DNA from: Bordetella genomosp. 10
GTDB taxonomy: Bacteria; Pseudomonadota; Gammaproteobacteria; Burkholderiales; Burkholderiaceae_B
Direction of reading: 5' to 3'
Length of the DNA stretch: 64,000 nt
Assembly: GCF_002261225.1 (NCBI RefSeq)
Contig: NZ_NEVM01000005.1
Span: forward strand, 1,488,001 to 1,552,000
Under the pieces are notes generated by a model that saw only the letters and a program-made list of their open reading frames with translations, did not search any database and had not been told where the DNA came from. The translations under genes were made by a program, and so were the position numbers. Shown here piece after piece: positions 10,061 to 17,502 of the stretch (positions are counted from its first letter, which is position 1; each line of letters starts with the position of its first letter).

Positions 10061-10309
10061 TCACGCCATGGCCGCCCGGCTCATTCCGTCGACCATTTGG
10101 CGGCCGTACAGGATTGCCGCATCGATGGCGCGTCCAGGGGTTGCGGCACCGCCGCCTTTCACAAAATCGGGCACCCCATGGGAGGTCGATACCGAGCCCC
10201 CATGGCGGACCATGACCAACGTGGCGGTGAAGGACGGCTGACTGCCGGGGGCTTGGCGCTTGACGATGGCGCTCAGACGATAGCCCTTGTAGATCGAGTT
10301 GTTTTCCAT
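10061..10309 (-). CDS. Small hypothetical protein, 82 aa
   Basis: Begins MENNSIYKGYRLSAIVKRQ; ATG preceded by AAGGAAAGAAA, a good ribosome-binding site. Contains the pattern 'YKGYRL.A......GSQPSFTATLVMVRHG', a beta-strand-like short domain also seen in the frameshifted gene at 10795-11020 ('GRFVVSPMT..DGGYTASVFIRAGKG'), so the two may be distant relatives. C-terminal part 'GRAIDAAILYGRQMVDGM' looks helical. No catalytic motif visible. Same strand as the 43-aa gene downstream and the cold-shock gene upstream, but a terminator separates it from the latter. Confidence 0.6.
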   Translation of the reverse strand: MENNSIYKGYRLSAIVKRQAPGSQPSFTATLVMVRHGGSVSTSHGVPDFVKGGGAATPGRAIDAAILYGRQMVDGMSRAAMA

Positions 10310-10351
10310 TTTCTTTCCTTGTTTTGATGTCGGTTTGATTGGAGCTGGAAT

Positions 10352-10378
10352 AAAAAAAGCCCTCCGGAAAGGGCTTCT
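10352..10378 (-). terminator. Rho-independent terminator after the cold-shock gene
   Basis: On the minus strand AGCCCT-TTCCGG-AGGGCT is followed by a run of seven T. It starts just after the stop codon of the cold-shock gene (10381) and before the leader of the 82-aa gene. Confidence 0.85.
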
Positions 10379-10380
10379 TT

Positions 10381-10584
10381 CTACAATATGCGGATGTTCG
10401 TGGCTTGCGGGCCTTTGGCGCCTTGCCCTACGTCGAAACTTACGCGCTGGTTTTCCACCAGTGCCGACGCGCCATTACCCTCGATTTCCGAACTGTGGGC
10501 GAACAAATCCTTGCCGCCAGACTCCGGCATGATGAAGCCGTAGCCCTTGTCCGAGTTGAACCACTTTACGATGCCTGTTTCCAT
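10381..10584 (-). CDS. Cold-shock domain protein (CspA family)
   Basis: 67 residues, the usual length for CspA-type single OB-fold nucleic-acid-binding proteins. RNP1 'KGYGFI' (residues 13-18) and the RNP2-like 'DLFAHSS' (26-32) are both present, as is the N-terminal 'GIVKWFN' hallmark. Acts in the cytoplasm as a single-stranded RNA/DNA chaperone. Ribosome-binding site AAGGAAAG lies 3 bases before ATG. Ends in a clear terminator. Whether it is cold-induced cannot be told from sequence. Confidence 0.95.
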   Translation of the reverse strand: METGIVKWFNSDKGYGFIMPESGGKDLFAHSSEIEGNGASALVENQRVSFDVGQGAKGPQATNIRIL

Positions 10585-10794
10585 GGACTTTCCTTGATAT
10601 TGAAGAGATGCCCCCTTCTAGCGGGATATCAAGGAAAGGACTTTGAACGATATGGCGCCAAAGCGCAGAAGGAACAGAATCGCGGTACTTGAATCTTGGA
10701 ACCACTCTGATCGACAGCGACCTTGCTGTCAAGACATAAATTGGCAGCAAAGGTCTTTTTGGTTACCGCGTATACGGTCTCGCTGCGGCCCTGC

Positions 10795-11020
10795 TTAATG
10801 GCGGTGCGCCCAAGAGACACCTTCATCCGACGCGTAACGCTAGGCGGCTGCGGTCGCTGAAAACAGGAACGAAGCGCATGATCCGGTCCGTACTGGCCGC
10901 CCCTTTGCCAGCGCGGATGAACACCGAAGCCGTATAGCCCCCGTCGGTATTCGGGGATGTCATCGGCGAGACGACAAAACGCCCCACCGATTGCTTTTGA
11001 TTTTGATCGCTGCTCTGCAC
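10795..11020 (-). pseudogene. Frameshifted small conserved-hypothetical gene
   Basis: From GTG 11020 (AGGA upstream) the frame reads MQSSDQNQKQSVGRFVVSP, then GGYTASVFIRAGKG and RIMRFVPVFSDRSRLA, then stops out of context at 10823. In the next frame the sequence continues RYASDEGVSWAHRH and stops at 10795. Joining the two at the GCG|TTACGC point restores an amphipathic 'A.RYA..EG..W' ending. A loss of two bases (for example GCGCG to GCG) would explain it. Function of the intact family is unknown to me; the core resembles the 82-aa protein at 10061-10309. Confidence 0.6.
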
Positions 11021-11169
11021 TATGGGTCCTGGAGCTGGTTTAGGCAGCGTCGACTCGATCGAAGATGCGGGTCTGCGTAGTCATGAAAAACACCTTTGAA
11101 CGAAATGGGCCGGCGGATAACGTCCGCATGGACTTGCGTCCATAAGAAAGAAACACTCAAGAACATCAA

Positions 11170-11722
11170 CGGGAGAGTCGGACAAGCAGGCCCGCTTGAT
11201 TTCCCACATCGACGTATCTGCGGATCGCGCAAGGCGGTTGATCGGCGAAACTGCTGGCTTTCACGCAGGCCAGGGTTGGCAAAGGCATTGCCGTCGCAGC
11301 CCGGCCGGACGACCTGCATGCTTTGATTGCAGACGGAGCGGCCGAACTGCAACTGGCATTCCCGGGCAATCCGTTGATCCGTCGCGCGTCGGGAACCGGC
11401 CAATGCCACGCCGATGCCGATTGACTGACCCAGTTGCTGGAGAATCTGACGGCAAATGCCGTCGCCTACGGCACCTGTGACGTCCCCATCCTGGTCCACA
11501 CTGCGATCACTACGGCTTCATTCAGTATCTCCGTGCGAAATGAAGGCAGTCCCATACCCGAGGCACTGTTCGCGAAAATATTCCAGCCGATGCCCTCCGG
11601 GGCGAAGACCTCGACAAGGGCGCGCAGCGTGGGCCTGGGTCTTTTCATCGTCCAGCACCCATGGCGTAGCGTCGAAGTGCGTAATGTTTCCGAGCGATGA
11701 CGATCCCGCCTCGGCGGACTGA
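11170..11722 (+). pseudogene. Sensor histidine kinase remnant (HisKA end plus HATPase domain)
   Basis: Three frames give consecutive pieces of one kinase. ARLISHIDVSADRARRLIGE (about 11190-11250) is the end of a dimerisation domain. Next, after a frameshift, comes 'LLAFTQARVGKGIAVAARPDDL', an internal TGA at about 11423 (probably from CGA in 'ADAD-R-LTQ'), and the N box 'QLLENLTANAVAYG'. The ATP-lid/G2 box 'SVGLGLFIVQ' follows (about 11630-11660). After that the frame is lost again. The conserved phosphoacceptor His is not in the surviving part. It is non-functional as written; GC content is lower than in the flanking core genes. Confidence 0.75.
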
Positions 11723-11827
11723 TCACGAGCGCGGCCAGCGGGTTTTTTGTTGCAATTTCCGGGTAGGGATCGGCCGCCAGGAAGCGTAGCCTTGCTAGTC
11801 TAACAATCACCAGCGGCAGAACGAACC

Positions 11828-12097
11828 ATGCAGCGTGTCATTACCGAAAACCAGATCCCCACCGGGGATTTCAGGCAAGTCAAATACGTGGGCGCCATCA
11901 AGGACGGCCTGGACGACGGCAATAGCACACCCGTTTGGAGCATGGAGCCAGACTCGCCCTACGTGCATCAATTTAGTGCCAAACCCATCGAAAACTGGAC
12001 AGAGGTGATGATCGACGTCGCAGATCCGGCCTCACCGGACACCCTGTCCAGGCTGAAGCGGGCCGTCGAAGCACGGCTGGTGCAGCAGCTCGGCTGA
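11828..12097 (+). CDS. Hypothetical protein, 89 aa
   Basis: Intact ORF MQRVITENQIPTGDFRQVKY... to ...LKRAVEARLVQQLG between two kinase/regulator wrecks. Composition is normal for a folded soluble protein: 'KYVGAIKDGLDDG', 'WSMEPDSPYVHQF', 'WTEVMIDVADPASPDTLSRLKRAVEARL'. No motif identifies a function. Ribosome-binding site is poor (GCAGAACGAACC before ATG). May be an intact passenger or the last survivor of the decayed locus. Confidence 0.5.
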   Translation: MQRVITENQIPTGDFRQVKYVGAIKDGLDDGNSTPVWSMEPDSPYVHQFSAKPIENWTEVMIDVADPASPDTLSRLKRAVEARLVQQLG

Positions 12098-12119
12098 TCG
12101 TTTCAGCGAGTGCAGGCGC

Positions 12120-12295
12120 CTCACTGGCCAGGCGGGCTCGGACGTTCGCGACGAGGTTGCCCACCTCCGCGATGATCTCGCGCAGTTGTTTCAGCGAGCA
12201 CGCAATTCCCCACACCCATACGCAAAATCGTTGTCCTCGGCCAGCGAGATTCGCGGCGCGCCGGTCGGATCGGCGGGGTCGATTCTCTTCGGCAT
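12120..12295 (-). pseudogene. DUF3606-like small protein, frameshifted
   Basis: ATG 12295 opens MPKRIDPADPTGAPRISLAE, then DNDFAYGCGELRAR and a stop. In the next frame the sequence continues LKQLREIIAEVGNLVANVRA. Together this resembles the DUF3606 pattern (D..RI.L.ED.....W...L..S..QL+.A+..VG.....V...L). One frameshift near 12190-12200 breaks it. Function of DUF3606 is not established. Antisense to nothing important except the end of the 89-aa gene. Confidence 0.5.
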
Positions 12296-12479
12296 GGATG
12301 CCTAGTGGGATACCGTGCAGAGGTGAGCCCATCGAGGTGTGACAGAAAGTTCGACAGGGCGCCCCCGAGGACACTGGCTAATCCGCAGCGACCCGAGAGT
12401 GTGCAGGTGCTACCTGTCGCGAAGCATTCGACCATATCGAAATCGGGTTCCACGCCACGTACGACCGTTCCGAGGTTGT

Positions 12480-12793
12480 CGAGATGCGCTCCGAACTGGG
12501 CTACCGGGTTCTCAAGACGAATAACGCGCAAGAAGCCCTGATCGTCATCGAAAGCGATGCTCACGTCGATTTACTGTTCACTGACGTGGTGATGCCAGGC
12601 TCGTTATGTAGTCCGGGTCTCGCACGAAGGGCGCGCCAACGATTGCCCAATATCGCCGTGTTATTCACCCCGGGGGACTGCAAAATGCGATCGTTCACGG
12701 TGGGCGGCTAGACGCAGTGGCGGACCTGTTAAGCAAGCCCCTACTCTCGTGAACACCTTGCCTATAAGATACGTCAGGTATTGACAAATCAAA
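12480..12793 (+). pseudogene. Response-regulator receiver (REC) domain remnant
   Basis: Reads 'LGYRVLKTNNAQEALIVIES' followed by 'VDLLFTDVVMPG', the phosphoacceptor-Asp strand of a receiver domain, then 'LARRARQRLPNIAVLFTPG'. A frameshift moves to 'NAIVHGGRLDAVADLLSKP', containing the conserved Lys, and a second moves to 'YSREHLAYKIRQVL'. The N-terminal acidic pair is not recognisable in frame. It directly abuts the IS66 terminus at 12794. It probably belonged with the kinase remnant at 11170-11722, as a hybrid kinase or partner regulator. Confidence 0.7.
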
Positions 12794-13910
12794 GTAAGCG
12801 CCTGCCGAACACACCCTTGACAACGCGGCCTATGTGGCCGACGTTCATCGATGCGGCAGCAGCTCATCGATCTGATGGTTCTTCTGCGTCGGCAGCCACG
12901 TGAGCACGTCCTTCAGATAGGCATACGGATCGTGCCCATTCAGTCGCGCCGACTGAATCAGGCTCATGATGGCGGCCGCGCGCTGCCCGCCACGCAGCGA
13001 GCCCGCGAACAGCCAGTTCGAGCGTCCGATCGCCCAGGGGCGGATCTGGTTCTCGACCCAGTTGTTGTCGATCGGTGCGTCGCCGTCGTCAAGATATCGT
13101 GCCAACGCCTCCCAACGCTTGAGGCTGTAATCGATAGCACGCGCCGTGCCAGAGCCATCCGGGACCCGCTGGCGCTGCGCGATCAGCCACCGATGCAAGG
13201 TCTCGGCGATCGGCTTGGCGCGTTCTTGCCGTATCTGCCGCCGGTCATCGGCAGGCAGCCCGGCCACGTCCCGCTCCACGCCGTACAGCGCGCCGAAAAA
13301 CTCCAGCGCCTGTGCGGCGATCTGGCTCTGGTTGCTGGCGTGCAGATCATGGAACTTGCGCCGGGCGTGCGCCATGCAGCCCAGCTCCGTGATGCCGGCG
13401 GCGAACCCGGCCTTGTAGCCGACATAGTCATCGGTCACCAGCTTGCCGCGCCAGTCCTCGAGGAACGTTCGGCAGTGCTCGCCCGCGCGGCTGGGCGCGA
13501 AGTCATAGAGCACCGCTCGCAGGCTGTCGTAAGAGGTCGGGGTGTACGCCCACAGGTACGCCCTATGCGTCTTGCCCGCACCGGGCTTGAGCATCTGCAC
13601 CGGCGTCTCGTCGGCATGCAGCACGGTTCTTCCCAGCACCTCGGCCTTCAGGGCATCGACCAGCGGCTGCAACCGCAGCCCGCACACGCCCAACCACTCG
13701 CCTAGCGTTGAGCGCGGCAGCGCCAGGCCAGCCCGTCCAAAGATACTTTCTTGGCGGTATAGCGGCAGATGATCGGCGAACTTCGCCACCAGCACCTGCG
13801 CCAGCGGGCCCGCCGTCGGGATGCCCTTGTCGATGACCTGCGTGGGCACGGGTGCCTGTGTGAGCGTCTCGCAGTGATCACACACCCACTTGCCCCGGAT
13901 GACCACCGGA
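12794..13910 (-). mobile_element. IS66-family element, one end only
   Basis: The right end begins GTAAGCGCCTGCCGAACAC, matching the GTAAGCG-type terminal inverted repeat of IS66 elements, about 50 bases beyond the transposase stop. The rest is the 3' two-thirds of tnpC. tnpA, tnpB, the 5' part of tnpC and the other inverted repeat are missing, so the element is truncated near 13910 and cannot move by itself. Confidence 0.8.
12845..13906 (-). pseudogene. tnpC: IS66 transposase TnpC, N-terminally truncated
   Basis: 353 codons of a protein usually about 500 residues. Present: 'KFADHLPLYRQESIF', 'LHADETPVQML' (first catalytic Asp of the DDE core), 'TDDYVGYK' (second Asp), 'GCMAHARRKF', and 'DNNWVENQIRPWAIGRSNWLF' with the final Glu. 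Missing: the N-terminal leucine-rich and zinc-finger region before 'RGKWVCDHCETL'. The GTG at 13906 lies at the fusion with unrelated DNA and has no ribosome-binding site. The catalytic triad survives, but without the DNA-binding end the protein is unlikely to work. Confidence 0.85.
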
Positions 13911-13993
13911 CAGCGGTGGCCAACACGCAGAGAACTCGCTCGCCGCGGTTTGGCGAAGCTGATCGGGGTGACGCACCGTTCGTATCGTCAGAA

Positions 13994-14016
13994 TGGCCTG
14001 GCATCGTGCCAGGCCA
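13994..14016 (-). terminator. Perfect 10-bp hairpin after the radC remnant
   Basis: TGGCCTGGCA, three-base loop, TGCCAGGCCA: a perfect inverted repeat 15 bases beyond the radC stop. No clear T run follows on either strand, so termination is only a guess. Confidence 0.4.
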
Positions 14017-14030
14017 GCGGCAATCGCCGC

Positions 14031-14300
14031 TTATATCAGCCCTCGTTCGGCCAATGACACCACGTCGGAGCCGGCGACAATCAAATGGTCAAGGATACGC
14101 ATATCCACAAAAGCCAGGGCATCACGGATGCAGTGCATCACGCTGATGTCTGCTTTGCTCGGCTCGCTGGCCGCATGGCTCCCCCCCGCGTCTTGAATGA
14201 ACAAAGCCGGTTCGGCTTGGGGGTTGGGATAATTAAAAGCGAGCGCATGCTGCACGAGATTCTCCGGTATCGGGCGGGATTGCCCGGTACCAAGGGACAC
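14031..14300 (-). pseudogene. radC: RadC/JAB-domain remnant
   Basis: The C-terminal half reads 'EPSKADISVMHCIRDALAFVD' and 'ILDHLIVAGSDVVSLAERGL', an unmistakable RadC (MPN/JAB) ending with its natural stop. Upstream, 'VQHALAFN' is the expected helix. The metal-binding HxHPSG block that should stand between is replaced by unrelated residues (...QDAGGSHAAS...), consistent with compensating frameshifts around a run of seven G near 14190. The first ~90 residues are also missing. Island-borne radC genes are common in ICEs; this one lacks its zinc site and should be inactive. Confidence 0.7.
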
Positions 14301-14440
14301 GGCGCAGCGCAGCGCTCAAGTGTCGAAGACGGCCCATGGCCGCAAGCGGCGCAGGCGAAGCCGGCGCCGCGCCGCACTTGAACTCGAGAACGCCGTGCCA
14401 CACTGACCGGGAATGCAAAACCGCCCACACCGTATGGCTT
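14265..14440 (-). repeat. Integrative-element leader repeat, copy A
   Basis: Shares a long gapped similarity with 15917-16070: the same order of blocks GGCGCAGCGCA, GTCGAAGACGGCC, GGCCGCAAGCG, CACACTGACCGGGAA and GCAA..CCGCC.ACACCG. Both copies lie upstream of minus-strand island genes (radC remnant; 129-aa protein). Copy A has lost blocks relative to B. Looks like a recurring leader of an ICE family, not protein-coding. Confidence 0.65.
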
Positions 14441-14511
14441 GGCACGGTTAGATTCGAGCGCGGTAAGTCGCTCAGCCACATGGCGCCGTGTTCAGAAAAC
14501 GGGGCGTCGTG

Positions 14512-15120
14512 ATGATCGCGTGGAAAATCTGGGTACTGTTTCTTGGCTACAGCGTGCCGATGGTCATTAGCCCAGGCCCAGGCAATACCTTGCTGGCCAC
14601 CGCAGGCGGACGCCACGGCGTGGCCGGCGCGCTCTCGTTCTGGATCGGGTTCGAGGCGGCCAACCTGCTGTTGTGCGCGGTTTATGGGCTGGGGCTGGGA
14701 CGAATCCTGCACGGCATCCCGGCGCTGGAATCCCTCCTGAAATGTGCCGGGATTGCATACCTGCTGTATCTGGCCTGGGGGTTCTTCCGCTCCGCCGCGA
14801 CATCAGGTCCAGCCGCCGAGGCAGTTGCGCAGCGCCTGCGGGCGCGCGACGGATTCTTGTCGGTCCTGCTCAATCCGAAGATTCATTCGATGATCCTGGT
14901 CATGTTCGCGCAATTCCTTGACCCCGGCGCCAGCCTGCTTGGTCAAGCCCTACAGCTCACGGCCGGCTTCCTGGCGGTCTGCGTGGTGTGTCATTTTCCG
15001 TGGATCTACGGCGGCCAACTGGTACTCCGGCGTTTCCAGTCGGCGCGCGCCACGCGCATCCAAGGTGTGCTGTTCGGCTTGTGCATGTTGCTCGTCGCGG
15101 GCTATGTAGCCCAAGCATGA
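14512..15120 (+). CDS. LysE/RhtB-family amino-acid exporter
   Basis: 202 residues if started at ATG 14512 (MIAWKIWVLFLGYSVPM); the GTG 24 bases upstream is possible but adds charged residues before the first membrane helix. About six hydrophobic segments, and near the N-terminus the 'SPGPGNTLL' signature of LysE/RhtB proteins, which export amino acids or their analogues. It lies between the two leader repeats, so it may be island cargo. Its stop overlaps the ATG of the next small ORF (ATGA), suggesting translational coupling. Confidence 0.85.
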   Translation: MIAWKIWVLFLGYSVPMVISPGPGNTLLATAGGRHGVAGALSFWIGFEAANLLLCAVYGLGLGRILHGIPALESLLKCAGIAYLLYLAWGFFRSAATSGPAAEAVAQRLRARDGFLSVLLNPKIHSMILVMFAQFLDPGASLLGQALQLTAGFLAVCVVCHFPWIYGGQLVLRRFQSARATRIQGVLFGLCMLLVAGYVAQA

Positions 15121-15434
15121 AAATATGCAGACAGCACGCAGGCTGCGGACGCGCAGGAAAGGGAAGCACGCGCCTGGATGACGTCTTGGCGACGACCGTA
15201 TTTCTGGGTGTCGAGCATAATCCGAACAAGGATGGCCAACCGGGTACGCTGTTTCAGACCGTGGCGCGCCCGCTGGGCGAAACCCGCTCTCTCGGCCGCT
15301 ACGTGACCTGGGACGAAGCAGTGGCCGGCCACGAGGACATCGCGGGCCGCATCCGCGCGGCCATGCAACAAGACCAGCTCGGCGCCGCCGCAGCCTGGGA
15401 GGCCGTCGCGCAGCGCGACGGCCTGGCGTTTTGA
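15117..15434 (+). CDS. 105-aa ORF with C-terminal part of a larger conserved protein
   Basis: ATG overlaps the LysE stop. Residues 1-24 (MKICRQHAGCGRAGKG...) resemble nothing I know, whereas from residue 25 the sequence 'LATTVFLGVEHNPNK', then 'LFQTVARP' and 'RYVTWDEAVAGHEDIAGRI' follows a pattern seen in small phage/island proteins ('STVFLG.DH...LFET......RY.TWDEA.AGH'). Those usually carry an N-terminal section that is absent here. Likely a truncated remnant fused to chance upstream codons. No enzymatic motif visible. Confidence 0.5.
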   Translation: MKICRQHAGCGRAGKGSTRLDDVLATTVFLGVEHNPNKDGQPGTLFQTVARPLGETRSLGRYVTWDEAVAGHEDIAGRIRAAMQQDQLGAAAAWEAVAQRDGLAF

Positions 15435-15507
15435 TGGCAGATAGTCCGGCAAGGACGTGCGCGCCCAGCCTGAAAAACGCCGTCCATCGGACGGCGCCCG
15501 AGCCGCG

Positions 15508-15897
15508 TCAATCCGACGCCGGCGCGACCATCGCTTGCAAATGATCGAGCACGCCCGGTTCGACAAAGACGCAAGGCTGCTTGTCCGCGATAGGCACGTT
15601 GAACACCCTGCCGAACACCTCGCGCCGCAGATGGGCCAGCTTGCCCGTGCGATACGCCTGCTCGGGTCTCAGGTTGCCCGAGGGTGAACCGCTGCGCTGC
15701 GGGTCGCATTCGACTAGGGCGACGTAACCCTCCTTGAACAGCCGCTCGTGCTCGGGGCACAGCCCCCAGCCAGTCGTCGTATGGTGTTCCAGGCTCGCGC
15801 GCAGGCGCTTGTCGAGCAGGATGGCGCCAGTGTCGAATCTGACGCCGCACACCAGGCATACGTGCTGTTCGAGCGAGACGTGGGATTTGTCGTGCAT
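15508..15897 (-). CDS. Conserved island protein, 129 aa
   Basis: MHDKSHVSLEQHVCLVCGVR..., with CLVC at residues 15-18 and later 'WGLCPEHERL' (CPEH); the two Cys/His pairs could bind zinc. The body 'GYVALVECDPQRSGSP' and 'EQAYRTGKLAHLRREVF' resembles a protein I recall from ICEs and genomic islands of beta- and gammaproteobacteria, function unknown. Start ATG 15897 is preceded by GGAGAAGGTC. Its leader is repeat copy B, so the intact pair (leader plus gene) seems to be a genuine island unit. Confidence 0.7.
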   Translation of the reverse strand: MHDKSHVSLEQHVCLVCGVRFDTGAILLDKRLRASLEHHTTTGWGLCPEHERLFKEGYVALVECDPQRSGSPSGNLRPEQAYRTGKLAHLRREVFGRVFNVPIADKQPCVFVEPGVLDHLQAMVAPASD

Positions 15898-15916
15898 GAC
15901 CTTCTCCGGTTGCTGG

Positions 15917-16070
15917 GCGGAATTGCCCGACTCCGAAGGGGCACGGCGCAGCGCACACCGTCACAGGGTCGAAGACGGCCGCCAGGCCGCAAGCGCCAGC
16001 GGCGCGCCGCCCTTGACGGGGAGCACGCCGTGACACACTGACCGGGAAAGCAAGGCCGCCTACACCGACC
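15917..16070 (-). repeat. Integrative-element leader repeat, copy B
   Basis: Diverged counterpart of 14265-14440. On the minus strand it runs GGCCTTGCTTTCCCGGTCAG, then a GC-rich block, and ends about 20 bases before the 129-aa gene. Probably the 5' untranslated leader and promoter region of that gene. Confidence 0.65.
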
Positions 16071-16244
16071 AACAGCAAATAGTGGCGGTGGTGAGCAAGC
16101 GCAGCGCGCAGGCGTCAGCGATACGCAAGGCGGCGCTGCCGTCCCGTTAGGGATGAGTGGATAGCGAACCTGGAGAATCGCGGCCCGGCCACAGCCGGGA
16201 GGCGCTCGCCTTGCAGGAAGGACGTTGCCCGATGAAAAAACTGT
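16071..16244 (+). other. Junction DNA with a beheaded island gene start
   Basis: No complete gene. GCAGGAAGGACGTTGCCCG precedes ATGAAAAAACTG at about 16232, which looks like a ribosome-binding site and first codons of an island gene. The frame then runs straight into the 3' end of the minus-strand gene 16245-17417, so the gene body seems to have been cut off here. Confidence 0.35.
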
Positions 16245-17417
16245 CTATGCAGCGCGCGGAGCAGGCTCAGGCCACTCCTCGTACAGATCGAACAATTCAC
16301 GGACCCGCAATCCTGGATGCTCCACCAAGCGCGTCCCCTCCACCGCCGCATGAGGAAAGCGCAATGCGCTGGCGCTGACGGGGCGAGCTGCCCAGGGGTT
16401 GAGGTAAAGCAGATGGGATTCGCGCGCGACGAAATGCCAGGGATCAAAGCGCCGGAAAAGCCAGACCCCGCTAAGATGTGTGCATTGAGGGCCGCGCGGA
16501 CCGTTCCATACGCCATTCCGTATACGAACTGGGCGCACCTCTCCCTGTTCAGGATCGCGCGGTATCCAGTATTGAACATCCCCAAAAAGGGCATCGCGTT
16601 CTTGGGAGCTATCTGCGAATTCTTCTTCGACATTGATCGCTACCACGAACGGCAAGTCGAGAGCACCATATCGTGAAGCCTTACCCTTGGCGGCGTCTTT
16701 GACGGCTTCCACGATATTGACTGTTCGCACGCCTAGGCTCCATGCGCCGATGGTGCGTCTGCCTGCTTCGGCGGGCTTTGCGCGAGGGATGGCGCGAAAC
16801 CTGATGATCCATCCATCGTGCTCATACTGATGTTCTTCCCAGTGGCGTTCCCCTCGAATTTGTTTTTCAACATCTTGGGGGACCAGCGACTCCAACCACT
16901 TGCGGAGCTGGCGTCGCAGCTTTCTGCGTGGGACGGGCGTAGGAGGATTTCCCTCGACCTGCACATTCAGAAGAAAGTGCGGCGAGTGCAGGTCGTCGAT
17001 CGCGTGAAGCACCTCTTTCTTTCGCTGTTCGGCCGCGAGTTCAGCCGCGCTGAAAGCGCCGGCTATTGTTGCCTCCAAGTAAAAGGCATCGCCCGAATCG
17101 GTCCGAACCCGGAAGTCAGGGCGCTTGCTGTTGCCGCCCGGTATGTCCGGATGCACATCTATCGTCCATCTTAGACGCGCTAGGACCGTATATAGGAACA
17201 GCTCGAAGCTCGCCGACGCGAACTGCTGATCGGAGTTCCGTAGGCGCTGGATCAACTCGGTACGATGCGCAGATGGATAGTCCACCAGCCACAATTCCAG
17301 CAACTCGCGTCCCGCGGCTGCTTCCGGGCGTCCGGACACGTTCAGGCAGTCGAAATCACCTTCATCGTGCCGCTTGCCGTCCGATCTCGTGCGCTCAATA
17401 TCCTGGTCGAAAAGCAT
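16245..17417 (-). CDS. Putative PD-(D/E)XK-like nuclease, 390 aa
   Basis: Start ATG 17417 chosen because GTTGGAGGCCATC places GGAGG before it; a TTG 12 bases upstream overlaps that site. Residues 71-80 'SFELFLYTVL', 97-104 'SKRPDFRV' and 111-118 'DAFYLEAT' give an E72...D101...E115 spacing like the core of PD-(D/E)XK nucleases, although the usual Lys of ExK is not present (EAT). The rest has no motif I recognise. Isolated from core genes, lower GC than neighbours and adjacent to an Mrr-like remnant, so a defence role is possible. Family name unknown to me. Confidence 0.6.
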   Translation of the reverse strand: MLFDQDIERTRSDGKRHDEGDFDCLNVSGRPEAAAGRELLELWLVDYPSAHRTELIQRLRNSDQQFASASFELFLYTVLARLRWTIDVHPDIPGGNSKRPDFRVRTDSGDAFYLEATIAGAFSAAELAAEQRKKEVLHAIDDLHSPHFLLNVQVEGNPPTPVPRRKLRRQLRKWLESLVPQDVEKQIRGERHWEEHQYEHDGWIIRFRAIPRAKPAEAGRRTIGAWSLGVRTVNIVEAVKDAAKGKASRYGALDLPFVVAINVEEEFADSSQERDALFGDVQYWIPRDPEQGEVRPVRIRNGVWNGPRGPQCTHLSGVWLFRRFDPWHFVARESHLLYLNPWAARPVSASALRFPHAAVEGTRLVEHPGLRVRELFDLYEEWPEPAPRAA

Positions 17418-17502
17418 GATGGCCTCCAACTGTCGCGTTCTTCATTAGTGTGACCAAGGAAGCGCGGCCCACCCCGTAGTGGCGGAGCCAACCGTGGAAC
17501 CC

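Noticed and set aside
11020-11499. 159-codon minus-strand ORF opposite the kinase remnant
   Set aside because: Reads as the complement of recognisable kinase sequence and has no ribosome-binding site.
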